This document shows, in pieces, positions 1 through 12,068 of a stretch of 64,000 nucleotides of DNA. Source of the stretch: Rostratula benghalensis (Eukaryota; Chordata; Aves; Charadriiformes; Rostratulidae). Within the stretch, counting starts at the first letter, position 1. Each line of letters begins with the position of its first letter. A model generated the notes under the pieces. That model was not told the origin of the DNA, searched no databases, and saw only the letters and a program-made list of their open reading frames with translations. Location: contig VXAI01000025.1 of the NCBI GenBank assembly GCA_013399305.1, forward strand, positions 5,163,593 through 5,227,592, written 5' to 3'. Position numbers and translations under genes: made by a program.

Positions 1-1930
1 GTGGCTAATTCATCAGGTTTCTAAAGAATCTGGAGGAGACCAATGGAGGCCCTAACCATGAAAAATGCGACACTGCTCTTTGATTACCAGCTGGGATCTC
101 CAAGTTCTTTTGGCCTACAAAGCGACAGTTTTGCAAAACATACAGCAACTAATATTTCATTTCAGCTGGCAAGGCTCCATAAAAGGGTTTGGACCTTACA
201 GTGCACTTAAACCCTTTGATAAACAGACTGTATAGATTGAGCAGATGGTGGTTCAGGAGTTCAAAACGCTCAGGTTTCCAGCTGAACATACAATAACCTG
301 TAGGCAGAAGCAGAATAACATCTGAACAGGTTGGAACTATGTCTGGGATGGGTCTGTTCTCCTTGTTAAATGCTGAGGGAGAGCAGGTCTGAAGCAGGAA
401 CGTAGGGTTGGTTGGGATAATTTTTATGGGGGGAAAAAAGGATCCAATGCTCTACAGTTGCAGGCAGTTGCATAGCTGTGTAGCCCTTTTTACAAGCCAT
501 GACGGCAGTTGGCTGTTGTGCCACCATCACTTCATTTGGAAGGCTGTATGCAATCCTAATAGCTAATAGGGACCTCTTAGGGACAGATACGGACATTCAA
601 TCTACCTTTTAAGAGTATTTACAATGAAATTGAAGCTTTAACCTATCCTTTTTACCTTTCAAAGGGAGACATCTGTGGGAAGACAGGTCACAGTCACGTG
701 TAAGAAAGGCAAAAGTAGACTGGCTTCTGAGCTGAGGTGCAAAGATAGAAAAGAAGCCAAATTCTGCAGACTGCCCTTGCTGGGTGTGCAGGGTGTGAGC
801 CCCAGCTCCCCACAGAGCCCTCAGCTCCATCACTTCCAGCGGTACAAAGTCCAAATGCATTTCACATTGGTGAGAGGTCTGCAGGACTCACCTCCAGCAC
901 GCTCCTCCAGGAGTTTTACCTTTCCAGGGTATAAATAATCTCCTGGAAAATATGACTGGCTGGGCAAAAAAGGAGGAGCTGAGCTAGCCATTCCCACGGG
1001 CACATGAGTTAGGTCTTCCTCCTGGGATTCTGATGCCCCAGACCTAGCTCCTCCTGCAGGAAACTGCCAGGTGTAGCACCAGGAGCTGCCAATTTCCAAC
1101 TAGAAGAGCTAAAAACCTTGCACAAAGCTGGAGAATTTGATCCTACAATCCCTTGCTCGCCTGAGCTGTCTGTATTAAGTGGATGGATCTGCTTACCTGG
1201 GTGCATATCTGTTACAGGAAGAAAGAGCACCAATGCTGAATGTAACTTAGTGGCAACGTTTGCAAAGGAAAAGGAAAACAAAGACCTTCTCATATGCCAA
1301 ATATTAAACCTTTCATTTGCATGCATACTCTTCTTCCTCACAGAGCTGGATTTTGACTAGTAGTTACAGCAGTTATAGTGCCTGACAGAAAAGCAGGAGT
1401 TCTGGCATCACTTCACCAGAACGTAAAAAAATATTAACTCAGGCTTAGTAACTGTACAATTTCCTGGTGTTCTTTTAAAAATGGGGAGGTAGAAAAGGAT
1501 CTATGTCAAACATGCACATCTAATGAGTCCCATGACCTGATGTGGAAAAGACCCATCGGGATGCTGAAAAAAGCCAGACCTGAGGCACTCTACAGAGATT
1601 TACTCCTCAGAATTGAATTTCAAGATGTCCTCAAATAAAACCCAAATAATTTGTTACTTCTGAAAACAGAAGCTTTCTGTGGTATTCTGGCTTCTCCCAT
1701 TTTTCTCATGCTCTCAAGTCCTCAGCGAAGCCTAGAACATCAGCATCTAATGGCTGATGCATCAGTACCAGTGGCCTGGTCCCATCTCTCCTACACCTCA
1801 GGGCACCAGCCTTAGCAGGAATACTGGAGTGGGCCTTCGATAAATACATTTTAAAAAGAAAAGTCTTCTTTCTGGTAGTCCTTCTTTCTCTCCTTAAATT
1901 AGCTAATATGAAAGTTAAGTTTTTTGTTTT
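1..1930. other. non-coding stretch, no gene seen
   Basis: Unique-looking sequence without a recognisable gene, RNA or transposon. The open frames between about 675 and 1340 overlap each other on both strands and have no protein-family features, so I treat them as chance. A 12-bp palindrome (GTTTTGCAAAAC, 128-139) is within what chance gives in a window this size. Confidence 0.7.
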
Positions 1931-1937
1931 CTCTACT

Positions 1938-1972
1938 AAAAAAAGAAAAAGAAAAAAAAAAAAGAAAGAAAA
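1938..1972. repeat. A-rich simple sequence
   Basis: A run of adenines broken by single guanines. No target-site duplication or adjacent retroelement body is visible, so I cannot say it is a retroelement tail. Confidence 0.8.
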
Positions 1973-4889
1973 GCAGGGAAAATGAATGTTTCCAGAAATT
2001 AAATGGCAAGTTGTGTTATTTTTAGGGGGTTAGATGACAGGAGGCATCACATTTGAAAGTACTCACTTGATCAAAGAGCCCTAAAAGGATTCAGCAGCAC
2101 TGAGAACTATATATCAAATAGGATTATGACAGAATTAAGGGACTGAGCCATTTATAACTTAGGGCAGTCTCCCTCTTTGAAGCCTGCCTTGGTAATTGAT
2201 CCATTTTTCTATAAACCAGAACCATAGCATTGCATTAAAAATCTGTATCTATTCCAAAACTATTAGCTTTGTACAAGATAATCAGGGGAAAAGGTAACAT
2301 TTGTATGTGACACTAGAATTTTCACTTGAAAAAGAAAATAATCATGACATCCAAATAGAGAGAACATTTTTCTATCAGTATTACCGTGTCCAACAAATTC
2401 TTTTCTGCAGCATGTCAAAGCAGCAGTTGTGCATTATGGGAACATAAATCACACAACAGAAGTGGAAACCATTGTTTTGTGTTACACAAATTGAAAAGGA
2501 CATGAACGCATCAGTGGCATTTATATTACTTCTTGGGACATTCAAACAGTGCTGAGAGGAAACCTCAAGACACAAACAGATCAGTTCAGATGCTCTTACT
2601 GATGCAAGTTGTCTTTGTTTGTGGGAACAATCTCCTCAGGAAAAATTCTGGACCTCTGCAAGAGCAAAACTGCCAACAACATCAAAAGCACATGCAGATG
2701 TCAATGGGCTGCGTGAAGCAGTGGCTCTTTGTTTGGCATTAAGGTATCCTTTTACTTATTAATTTATTAGACACATTAGCGTAACTGAAGAGAAGGAATA
2801 ATTCCCAGCTCCAGATTCCAAAACCCACCACAGTTATTAAAGCACTTTGTTCAGTCAAGTCAGGGTTTCAGTGAACTCAGCAGATGAAAGTATTGCCATG
2901 TATCTGTCTCATCCTACACCAGACAGAACCTACATTTCCAGATGAAGCAGATATAAATAGGACCGATGTTAGCATGTCTGAAATTCAGAGAATAACTTCA
3001 CCACCTAATATAGCTGCTAGGAAAAAATTTAACAGCCTGACTTGTTCAGGCACTTTGGTTTATCCTCTGGTGGCACTGACCTCCCTCCATTGACTGTAAC
3101 AGGAACCTCATAAACCAAAGTTCAGAGTCAGCAACAAATCCCCGCTCCTCTCCCTCTGCACGTGCCCTCAGCTTCGGAAGCCACCACCACGATTAGATCC
3201 GTGACACTGTCTAGATACACATCTATCTACAGGCACATACAAACATCTCAGAGAACTGAATTACACATTCACTTCATATTCATATACATTTAAAATTCCA
3301 CTTTTATTAGGGAATATCCCTGGTATGATTCAGCCCATTATATAGGGAGTACCTCCCAGCTCCTTTATATAAAGTGAGGGGAGGCTGTGCTGGAGCACCA
3401 GTCTCTCCTGCTATTAATAGAAGGTGCACCTGGCAAATTCTTAGCTGCTTCTACACGTATATTTTATGCACACACACACATATATGCACAAACAGAGATG
3501 GAAGAATCTTTACTCTAAATGTTCTTGTGAGGTGGCAAGGATGTATGTGACTACTTCACAGATTAATGGCAACTGCAGACTTTCTGCAGCTTTACATCCC
3601 CCCCTTTTCCACATTAAGCTGTAGTACACTATTTTCAGAGTTAAACCACTCATCCACCATCAAAGACTGTGAAGAGTTTTCTCTGCTGATTTAAACAGGT
3701 GCAGAACAAGACTCAGCTAAGAATCTACCCAGACTGTATCCAGACTGAGATGGGGCATTTCACAATGATCAAAACCTTCTCTCATTCTCCAGGTCCTCCT
3801 CCATAATAAAGCACTCCACCTCTTGCTTTTGAGGTGAGAAAAAATACACTCAAGTGCTTGAAATCTATTTAAGTATGAGGAATTCTGTTTCTTCTCTGAT
3901 GGATTAGATATTCCCGTTTTGAAAGATAAAAAGGAAATTTTGAATCTGAATGTTTGGAGGGAAAAAAAAGGAGGTTTTTGCTCAAAAAGCACAAAAAAGA
4001 ATTGTAAGCTTTCTTAATCTGTGTCCACTCATTATTCACTTGGGTTCCCAGCCAAATTCATCCTGAAAGTCAGCAAAACCCACTCAACTTCATATACTTG
4101 CACCGCAAATGAATTTTTCACTCCTGCCTACTCCGAGGGTAAACAAACACCATTTGACCTTGTATTGATTTCTTTGATTAATTTCCCATTTAAGCCCCAT
4201 TCTGAGGGGTTTAAGTGGGATATATGAGATGTGCGGCCTTCATACAGGGCTGGATTTCTCCCTTACCGCACGCTACCACGCAGAATTATGCAAACAATCC
4301 AGTCTAAAACCATTCACTTCAGTCCCAATTACCACAGCCCCCATCATAGCCAGCTGAGTTCCGCCAGCAGATCCAATCTCCACCAGAATCAGCCTCAACT
4401 CTGCATTACACGTTGTCTGTGTTCCTCCCATTTAAAAAATATTTACATAAGCTTAGATTTCAGCAGTATTTATGGTTGCAAAATAGCAATTTCTGTCAGG
4501 ACAGTTCATCCCAAATCATGAAATGCTGTTCAAAATGTCACTGAAATTGTATGGCAAAGGTTAGTTTGCTAATTCTGTGTTCTGCTTGTTTCTTTTACAA
4601 TCAAAATGAAACTTGACTTGTTTATTTATTTATTTTGCAAGAAGGCTTTGAAAAAGACACTAACTCTTAAGGGGAAAAAACCAAAAGTTGGTTTAACTTT
4701 CTCTAAATTTCTTACCTCAGAGCTTTGTGTAGCAGAACCAGTTCCCACCCTGTGAGCTCAGGTCCACCAACCCTAAACCTGAACAACGGCGTGGAACCAT
4801 ACTGGAACCAGCTGGACAACCAGTTCCCACGCTGGACCAGGCAGAGCATCTACAGCCTGGGATGCTGGACATGGCCCACGGACAAGGTA
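1973..4889. other. non-coding stretch with minor simple repeats
   Basis: No gene seen. It holds a short (CA)6 followed by TATATGCACA at 3469-3490, a TTTA run at 4621-4636, and a 13-bp direct repeat (AACCAGTTCCCAC) at 4736-4748 and 4818-4830 just upstream of the inverted repeat at 4890. The rest is AT-rich unique sequence. Confidence 0.7.
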
Positions 4890-4979
4890 GCAGACCTCCC
4901 CCCTCCATTCCTCCAGCACAAGAAGGAATGGAGGGGGAAATTCCAGCCCCAGAAAATAATAAATAAATGAGAGGTCTGC
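4890..4979. repeat. nested inverted repeat with interrupted right arm
   Basis: The left arm is one continuous 23-base block, 4890-4912. Its inner 14 bases (4899-4912, CCCCCTCCATTCCT) pair perfectly with 4924-4937 across an 11-base loop. Its outer 9 bases (4890-4898, GCAGACCTC) pair perfectly with 4971-4979. The two right-arm parts are separated by 33 mostly AT-rich bases (4938-4970). It looks like a 23-bp foldback whose right arm received a 33-base insertion, or two flush hairpins. The stem is too short for a typical microRNA precursor. The function is unknown. Confidence 0.85.
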
Positions 4980-5189
4980 CTTCGACTTCAGAGAACTCAG
5001 TGATAAATCTCTTGAGGGAGATTAGCCCACGTTTAATGGGCCAGCATTAAGTTTCCTGCACTGATATTCAACAGGAGCAGGACGAAACTGTGAGTGTTGC
5101 AGAGGCCTGATTCAGTGGCAAAGCTGATGCAAATTGCAGGGAAATGTTGTTATTACGCTATCACCCAGAGACTCCAATTAACAGTACAG

Positions 5190-5370
5190 TCTCATTGTAC
5201 AGCCCTGGCTTCAAAGGGAGTTTGATTTAAACAGACAAGGCAGGTAACTGAAGCCTTAGGATATACACTGTACAACTGAGAAATGAGGCAAAAGTAATTA
5301 AGTGACTTGACCAGGATCATACAGGAAATCTTTGGCTGAGCCAGACCCTGATTCCCATTATGCTCAGCCC
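5190..5370 (-). mobile_element. decayed MIR-like / ancient amniote SINE fragment
   Basis: The stretch 5278-5345 reads like the reverse complement of the MIR family: a GAAATGAGGC block, then AATTAAGTGACTTG, CCAGGATCATACAGGAAATC and a GAGCCAGACCCTGATTCCC block. In that family this corresponds to the complement of the 'ctctgccact...gtgaccttgggcaagtcactt' region. Family knowledge is recalled, not searched. Bounds are approximate and the 5' part (5190-5270) is weaker. An alternative is another ancient tRNA-derived SINE with the same core. Confidence 0.55.
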
Positions 5371-7309
5371 TTGCCTGCAGCCATAATTAGGGCAGCATTC
5401 TTCTGCTCTGACCTCAGCCCCGCTCCAAGTGCACCCAACACCTCAGAGGCTCCAGTCCCTTTGCCCCTTCACACCCTGCTCCACAGGCAGGAGGCAGACC
5501 CCAGAAAGGGACAAACCCACCTTCCCAGTGTCTCTCTGCACCCACTGATGTCTATCCCACGAGCCCATACAGGCACACCACCCCCCCCCAGCTAAGACAG
5601 CTCTGCAGCCCCTACCACCCAGGCTGGCTGGGGTTTCAGCAGCCATAAACTGACCCCGACACTTTTAGTGTGTTAAAAACACAGTGTTTTATACATATGG
5701 TATACACCCAAGAGGACACAATGATTTTTCTTTGCATTTCTTTAGCGATCACATTTTCACAGGAAGTCTACTGAGAATTATTAGCAGTGGTTTGGATAAA
5801 TGCAGCCTTGAAAACATTAAGTGACTCTTGGAGTTGCCAACATTGTAAATGATCAGCACCTCCTGTAATTTGAAGAAAAAAAGGAATAAAAAAAAATGTA
5901 TTTCTTTTATAAATTATATTAGAGTATGCCTCATGTATTTCTTGCCCCAGTTTCATCTTCTGATCCCGCCTGTAAGGATGGCAAATAAATTTAATTAAAG
6001 GATAGAATTACTTTTCGCTCTTCCTTTCTGTAAGTGCTACCGGAAGAAAAGCTCTTTGATACAGGTTATAGTTAAAATTAATATGAAACAGTCCACTCTA
6101 AAGTCTGGGAGCACCAGGCCATCAGTTACTAGAAAATGCCATAGTTCCACTAGCACTTAGTGCAGCTGAGCTTTTCCCCAAACCCCCTGAAAAATGGAAC
6201 AAAACCAGAGCTGCCAACAGACAGTCAACAGTCACACAGAGAATTTGCCTACACGAAGAGCAGAGGCACAGAACCTCTCAGTTCCTGTGAGCTCTTTCCT
6301 TTTCTTACTGATTTTTGGAACTACAGATGGGAGTCCCTGGATCAGCAGGTTGACAGAGATCCACCAAGAGATAAGTGTTTTTAGCTCATCTCCTGTTAAC
6401 CCAGTATGAATGAGCTCACAACTTCATTCTTCTGATATAACTGATTGAAACAAAAGTGTGTTGTCTCCTACGGATGTCTCCATACCTTTTTATTTAGACA
6501 ATATTTCCTGTCTTGGTAAGACAAAACCAAGTCCTGTTAACTGGCAGGATGTTACACTCACTTTTACAGCCCAGAAAGGCAGGAAGAGAGAAGCTTTGCA
6601 ACTGTGAAGCAGCAGCCCCGGGTTCACGGTGATAATCATACACCATAATATATCTTTTCCCCACATCTCCACTGACAAAAAACTATGTTTAAAACTGTAG
6701 ATGTCAACCTCCCGCCCAGGCTAGGGCTGGGCACAGACCAACGTGCTCAAGTTGGTGAGGAGAAGGGAAACAGAGAGAAGGTTTTTGCCTAAGCTTTTCC
6801 CATTGAGCTACAAGTTCTCGTATGTCCCTTCTCTCCGGGCTCTGCAAACTTCAGCACATCAGGAGGCTGCTGAGCACCTCACCCATGATTGCATAAATCA
6901 GTGATGATCCTAGTTCTGGAAATACTGAGTACACACTGTCATGCATTCAGCTTCCCCCAGGCCTACAAGCACAGGTGTAGTTATCTGTAATCACAAGGAA
7001 AAATATACAGCTCAAAAATATACATATCAAGGATCTACATTAAGGAGACAAGCCACCTAGGAGATGCACTACATTTTTTTTAAACAAGTCATTATGAATG
7101 AAAGGCAAAGACTGCAGATTAATTACCCAACTTGCTCTTCCACTGCTGCTTAGCAAGATTACGAGTGTGACTCTTGCAGAAAGGGGACACTGCAGCATAA
7201 TTGTCTTAAAAGCTCTCTGTAGCTTAGTAAGATTTGGGCTGTTAGCCTGATAAATCTGCACAAAACAGAAGCAGACAGGGCAGAGCAGAGCTCAGGTGCT
7301 GCTTCACCA
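5371..7309. other. non-coding stretch, no gene seen
   Basis: Unique-looking sequence, with a C-rich patch around 5440-5600 (poly-C at 5581-5589). Short open frames have no recognisable domains. I see no repeats worth naming. Confidence 0.7.
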
Positions 7310-7660
7310 CCCCTTCCGAGGCGCTGTCAGCAGGCAACAGGGCTAAGACAGAGAGATCCTACAGTGATATTAATTTTGCATGTTGAAGGAGCAGCCAGCC
7401 TGACTGATTACGCTGCTGATTTAACCTCGGCACTCAGACTTAGCGCGTCTCAGGGCTATCCTTTACCCAAGCTCCTGAAAGTAGGAACTGCATATAAAAT
7501 TGCTCACATTTTCTTAGCAGGCAATTTTTTCTAAGATTTATAGTGACATTACCAGTTTGTTTATCGATTGAGTCATAAAGGAACGGAAATTAACACCTCG
7601 CTTCCCCCCACGCCCGTGCCCAGTGCCAGGCTAATCCCGTGGCGTGCACTCAGGAGAGCT
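7310..7660. promoter_or_regulatory. CpG-retaining patch, candidate regulatory element
   Basis: By direct count there are about 13 CpG dinucleotides between 7317 and 7645, in sequence otherwise poor in CpG. They cluster at 7317-7322, 7411-7446 and 7565-7644. The middle (7450-7560) is AT-rich and CpG-free. In vertebrates CpGs decay unless methylation is low or the sequence is conserved, so this may be a small unmethylated or conserved element. No TATA box with an adjacent exon is visible, so I do not call a promoter. Confidence 0.35.
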
Positions 7661-7755
7661 GAAAGCACAGATTCCTGCAAAAGGGAAAACACACAATATC
7701 ACCTCCAAACTTCTAACATTAACATGACTTGCAAAGGAACCACTGCTGAATTTCC

Positions 7756-7770
7756 TTTTTTTTTTTTTTT
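7756..7770. repeat. T15 homopolymer
   Basis: Fifteen consecutive T. The bases that follow (GAGACG) recall the start of a reverse Alu, but the sequence diverges at once and Alu is not expected here. Confidence 0.9.
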
Positions 7771-8400
7771 GAGACGTATCTAGTACTTTCTCAGAGAAGA
7801 GGATATCATTTTCTCCCTGCAGCCCCAGCCACTTCAATGCTGCGTTACTGGGTTTTGCTGGAGAAAAAAAAAAGCACATCTTTTTTATTTTGCTTTAATA
7901 CACTCCTGACATTACAACCATTTCACAATTGCCAACAACTCCCTGAAAACAGTTGTTTCTACAATTTGTGACTGATCACACACAGCACTAAGCATTGCAG
8001 GCAACAGTTCATTAACTCCTGGTACCAGAGAGTAGGAAAGGACTCAGGTTTAATTCCATCTGCTTTGTCCACAGAACTGCACAAGAAGCTTGGGGTGGGG
8101 GTCATGTGCGCAGAAATATTCCTAAACTTTAAGAAAGCTCCCAATCCTGACCTGAATTAAAAGTACCCAGTTTTGTAGGTGGCCTAACCAAGCCCTCAGA
8201 TCAGGATGGCAAGGAACACTTCAGATGAATCCTCCAAAATCTGAGATAGATTCTGCAGCTTTGGCCAACCAGAGAGTTTCTCTGGAGAGCAGCTCTGCCA
8301 CCCAGTTTACATTCCTCTGCAAAAAGACAGCTGAGGGGTAAGGGGCAAACAATGTCCTAAGAAGAATTATTTCACAGCTTTTCTTTCTGAGGAAGAGCAT

Positions 8401-8775
8401 CGATTAGAAATACACTATAATTAATCCAGGTATGGCAGCTGAGAACAGTAAACCAGTTGTACATCTCCTTTAGATTATGATCCAGATTCATCATGTAATG
8501 GTGTACGATTTGTGATTTACATGTTTTATAACGTATAACCTCTGCTACCAACTTGGGAAGCAGAGGAAATCTCTGTATCCTTTCAGCTATTGACCCGGGT
8601 GTTAGTAGGTCCAAAAAGATAGCGACAGCTGCTAGTAAGAAAAGCAAATCGAACAACGTTCATTGACAGAATTCACTGGTCCCCATGGACCGGCTGCAAT
8701 TGGCAGCAACTTCTCCGTTTCAGTGTCCAAATATAGCAGGGTAATCACGGAGCTGATGTATCCGCTGTCCAGTCT
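8401..8775. promoter_or_regulatory. CpG-retaining patch, candidate conserved element
   Basis: Eleven CpGs occur between 8401 and 8763, spread evenly, while the sequence on either side has few. The minus strand is open for 94 codons across 8372-8656, but the predicted peptide matches no family I know and no splice sites or codon pattern mark it as an exon. I favour a conserved non-coding or regulatory element, with an unrecognised exon as the alternative. Two T-rich tracts follow directly downstream. Confidence 0.35.
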
Positions 8776-8789
8776 CCACTTATCAGCAA

Positions 8790-8817
8790 TTTTTTTTTTT
8801 TTTTTCTTTTCTTTTTT
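8790..8817. repeat. T-rich simple sequence
   Basis: T16 followed by two short T runs split by single C. A second T12 run lies at 8906-8917. No retroelement body precedes the complementary A-run on the minus strand that I can recognise. Confidence 0.9.
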
Positions 8818-8819
8818 AC

Positions 8820-10400
8820 CATGGAGATTAAAAGACTAATACCAGTGAGGAGTTTGGTGGTAGAAACAAAAGAAGGAAGAATAATCCAAACAATAGTCAG
8901 GGAGATTTTTTTTTTTTGAAGAACAGAAAATAAATACCTTGTTTAAGCACCCTGAAGTTAGAGTAGAATTTCTCATTGACCTCGCAGGGGGTTAAATCAG
9001 GTTCTTAAAGATGTTACTAAATGCCCCAGGAAATGCTTCCAATCATTTATGATATGATCTTTTCCCAAAGAGAGTTTTATCAAAAAAAGCTTGTGTGTTG
9101 TCTAGGTGGAACTCTGTTATTCTGGCTGCGAATCAAATGTCATCTTCAAAAGTCCTAAGGAGCCTCTCTCAGGCTGCACTGAGTTACTACAGATTCCTCT
9201 TTATCCAGGATATAATCCGAGTGACAAGCTTGTTCCCCACACAAGTCAATGCAGTCTTCCAAGAGCAAGACTTCACGTTGACCAGTCTGTAAGACCTTGA
9301 CACTGCCCAAATGTGAGCCCTTCCAAGGCCCAAGGGAAACCTGAGACCCACTTATCAGTAGTAATAAACCACCCATTACATATGTGGCGTGGATGAAAAG
9401 CGCAAAACCAACTGTCTTTTGTACAAGGATCTGGGTTATCAACCCACAGACCTGAAAGTTTGTCCAGGCTGTTATCATTCTCTCAGCATGAACAATCCCA
9501 ATTCATGCCCCACGTACCATGGAGCCAGAACTCAAACAAATTGTTTTCAGTTCTAAGTGAAGTACTAAACATGGGGCAAAAACATATGATTTACCACCTC
9601 TCACATGCGTGAAAAAAAAAATCTTTTACATGCCACACGTGGTCCTCTCTGCTGTACTCTCTTCCCCTCCCTGCCCAACCATTGATCAAGTAATGAGGGA
9701 AAAAAAAAAAAGCAGCCCTGCAAGATTTCCACTTTTCAAAAAATGAATCCCAAAACATCAAGTAAAGACAAAAATAGGCTGTTGTGTTTGTCTATGGGAG
9801 TACTTAATGAGCACAGAAAAGAGGTTGTTAGATCAGTCTAAACCAGAGCCATGATGTACACATAATTTAAAATCCTGTTACCTCTAAATCGGCTGTTGAG
9901 AAATTAAAGGAGAGGTCTTGGACTTCTTAAATTTTTCAACAACATCCATGTGCCCAAATTAACTGCTCAAAAAACAGCTAACATGACATAGAAGAAGGAA
10001 GAGAGGCATTTGGTTCCAAAATGGGGAGAAAGTAAATCAGTTTGAGAACATTAGTTGGGAACATCATGTTTTTAAACACCTGGATTTTTATGCATTTATA
10101 CTTAAGACTTTAATTCGTTGTCCTCCTAGTATTTTCTCTCTTCCTGTTTGTTTGGGGGTTTTTTGAGTGTCACTCCAGAAGTAGCAGGCACCCAAAAAAG
10201 AGATAAAAGGAAATTTCATGTTGAGAAACTAGTGGGATAGATGCATTTTTACTAATACAGCCTTTTTACTAACACAACCTCTTCTATAATCACGATAGCC
10301 CAGCAAGCCTGAACGTACTTTATTCTAAAGCTTTCTCCAACTCATCCAAGGCTCTAAACCACGGTCAGCAATTAAAACTCTGTAGTTTCAGGTTGCTTCT
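8820..10400. other. non-coding stretch, no gene seen
   Basis: AT-rich unique sequence with an A12 run at 9700-9711. Open frames around 9095-9480 overlap on both strands and show no protein features. Confidence 0.7.
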
Positions 10401-10705
10401 CGTGCAAGCAGAGGGTAGATGTCCTCATTAAGAATGCACACGACCTCTGGCTGAAGGGGCTGCACGGGGCTGCCATGGGCTGCAAGGGAAGGTGCAGACA
10501 CGGTTAGATTTCTGCTTCCGTCCCAATCTTTAAACGTTGGCTACTCCTGCTTTAAATATTTATAGCAGATGCAGGAAGTGGGGCTTGAATGTAATGGAAG
10601 GGAAGAGAGGGTGAGAAACTCCTTCTCTCCAACTTTTGCTTCAGTTTAATCCCCGGTTGGTCGAAGTCAAGAATTTTGATACGATGCGTTAGCGCTAACG
10701 GCGGG
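10401..10705. promoter_or_regulatory. CpG-retaining patch with 14-bp palindrome
   Basis: About 13 CpGs fall between 10401 and 10705, five of them in the last 25 bases. That end contains a perfect 14-bp palindrome, CGTTAGCGCTAACG (10687-10700), which itself carries three CpGs. A TTTAAATATTTATA stretch lies at 10552-10565 but no transcribed feature follows that I can support. Candidate regulatory or insulator-type element; this is inference from composition only. Confidence 0.35.
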
Positions 10706-12068
10706 GGCTGTAGATTTAGCAGGCTCTAGGCCCCTTAGCATAGGGTTAAATGTCAAAAGCAGAGGAAGAAGCTGTCTGCAGTGAATATGAATTAAATTTT
10801 TTTCCTTTCTCAGCAAACCAGAAAAACCATTTGCCACCAAAGGGAAAAAAAAAAATCAGAAACTTCTGTAGCACTGTATTGTAACCCCTAATATCTGCTT
10901 CATGACATCAGAGTGGAGTCACCCCCGTTCTGCCTGCGGTACCTGTCACTGACATCCAGTGCCACCACGGGGATGATCTGTATTTCAAGGTGTTCACTTT
11001 AAATCTCATCTTGCTTTCAAAGAGTCCATCGTTTCTCCTCTCCCATTGCAGCCTTGCCACATATGATAGAAATAAAACACTATTAGCTATATTAACCAAT
11101 TATGGTGTATCCTGGTTTTATAATTAATCCCATTCACTACAGTGGAATCTTGCATAATTATGAAGGCATGCTAGCAAGGGAAGATTGTTATTGGCTCTAA
11201 ATTAGCTATGTTAGTCAATAATGACGCTTCCCCTTCTTTACAAAGGGAGTATCTTTATCCAATGCACTCAAGTTTCTGTTGGCAGTGGAGCGCCCAAGAG
11301 GGGAGCACCACCTTTGAGCAGGAGAAAGGCACCTCTGCTGGTGTGTTACACTGGGCCCAGTTTGACTGCTGAGATGGGCTGACATTGGTACCTGCACTGT
11401 CTAAGGCAGGAAACAGAGGCACGAGAAGTTACCTGTCAGGAACGTGCTGACACGAGGGCTGGGAATAAACCCAAATCTTTCTCTTCTAGCAATAGGACAA
11501 ATTCCTACCATCTCAGAAGCTTCTTCTAAAAACAAACGTACCCTGACCAGCCCGGACTCCAACAAGGCTGTGTCACATTACCATGGAGTTGAGGGAAAGT
11601 TAAATATGGGGGCTTTGCCGGCTTTTAAAAAAGAGGGGGAGATGTCTTCTCCCTAATATATCAGCACACTTGGCAGGCTCAAAAACAAGTGGGCATTACT
11701 GACAACTCCTTCAGACAAGGACTCAAAACACCAGGTTTATAGACCCAAAAGTGGAGGTGTCTGCCTCTGGGAGTTTTGTCAACCCGCAACACAGAGAAAT
11801 CAGTTATGAAGGGTCAAGACCACAGGAGAAATGCTCCCTTTCTGTGGGCAGTGGAGAAGATGGCCCTCCCAGGAAGCTCCACAATTACAAGAACAAGCTG
11901 CTTTGCCTGAAGACAGAGAAAGGGAGGGCACTGGGAGGAGGAAAAAACATTCCAAATTTACCTGTGTGGGAAGTTTTTGTGGGTTTTGTCAGCTGTTGCT
12001 TGGGGAATCAATGGCATGTCCCATGCAGACCCTTTGCTCAAAAAGTTGGGAAGGTAGGGAGCATGTAC
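10706..12068. other. non-coding stretch, no gene seen
   Basis: Mixed unique sequence. From about 11750 it becomes more GC-rich, and two + frames (11751-12149 and 11831-12241) stay open together into the CR1 fragment. Because two frames are open at once and one runs into a transposon tail, I read both as chance. Confidence 0.65.

Noticed and set aside
7756..7776. Poly-T followed by GAGACG, like a reverse Alu start
   Set aside because: The sequence diverges immediately, and Alu is primate-specific while the window carries avian-type CR1.
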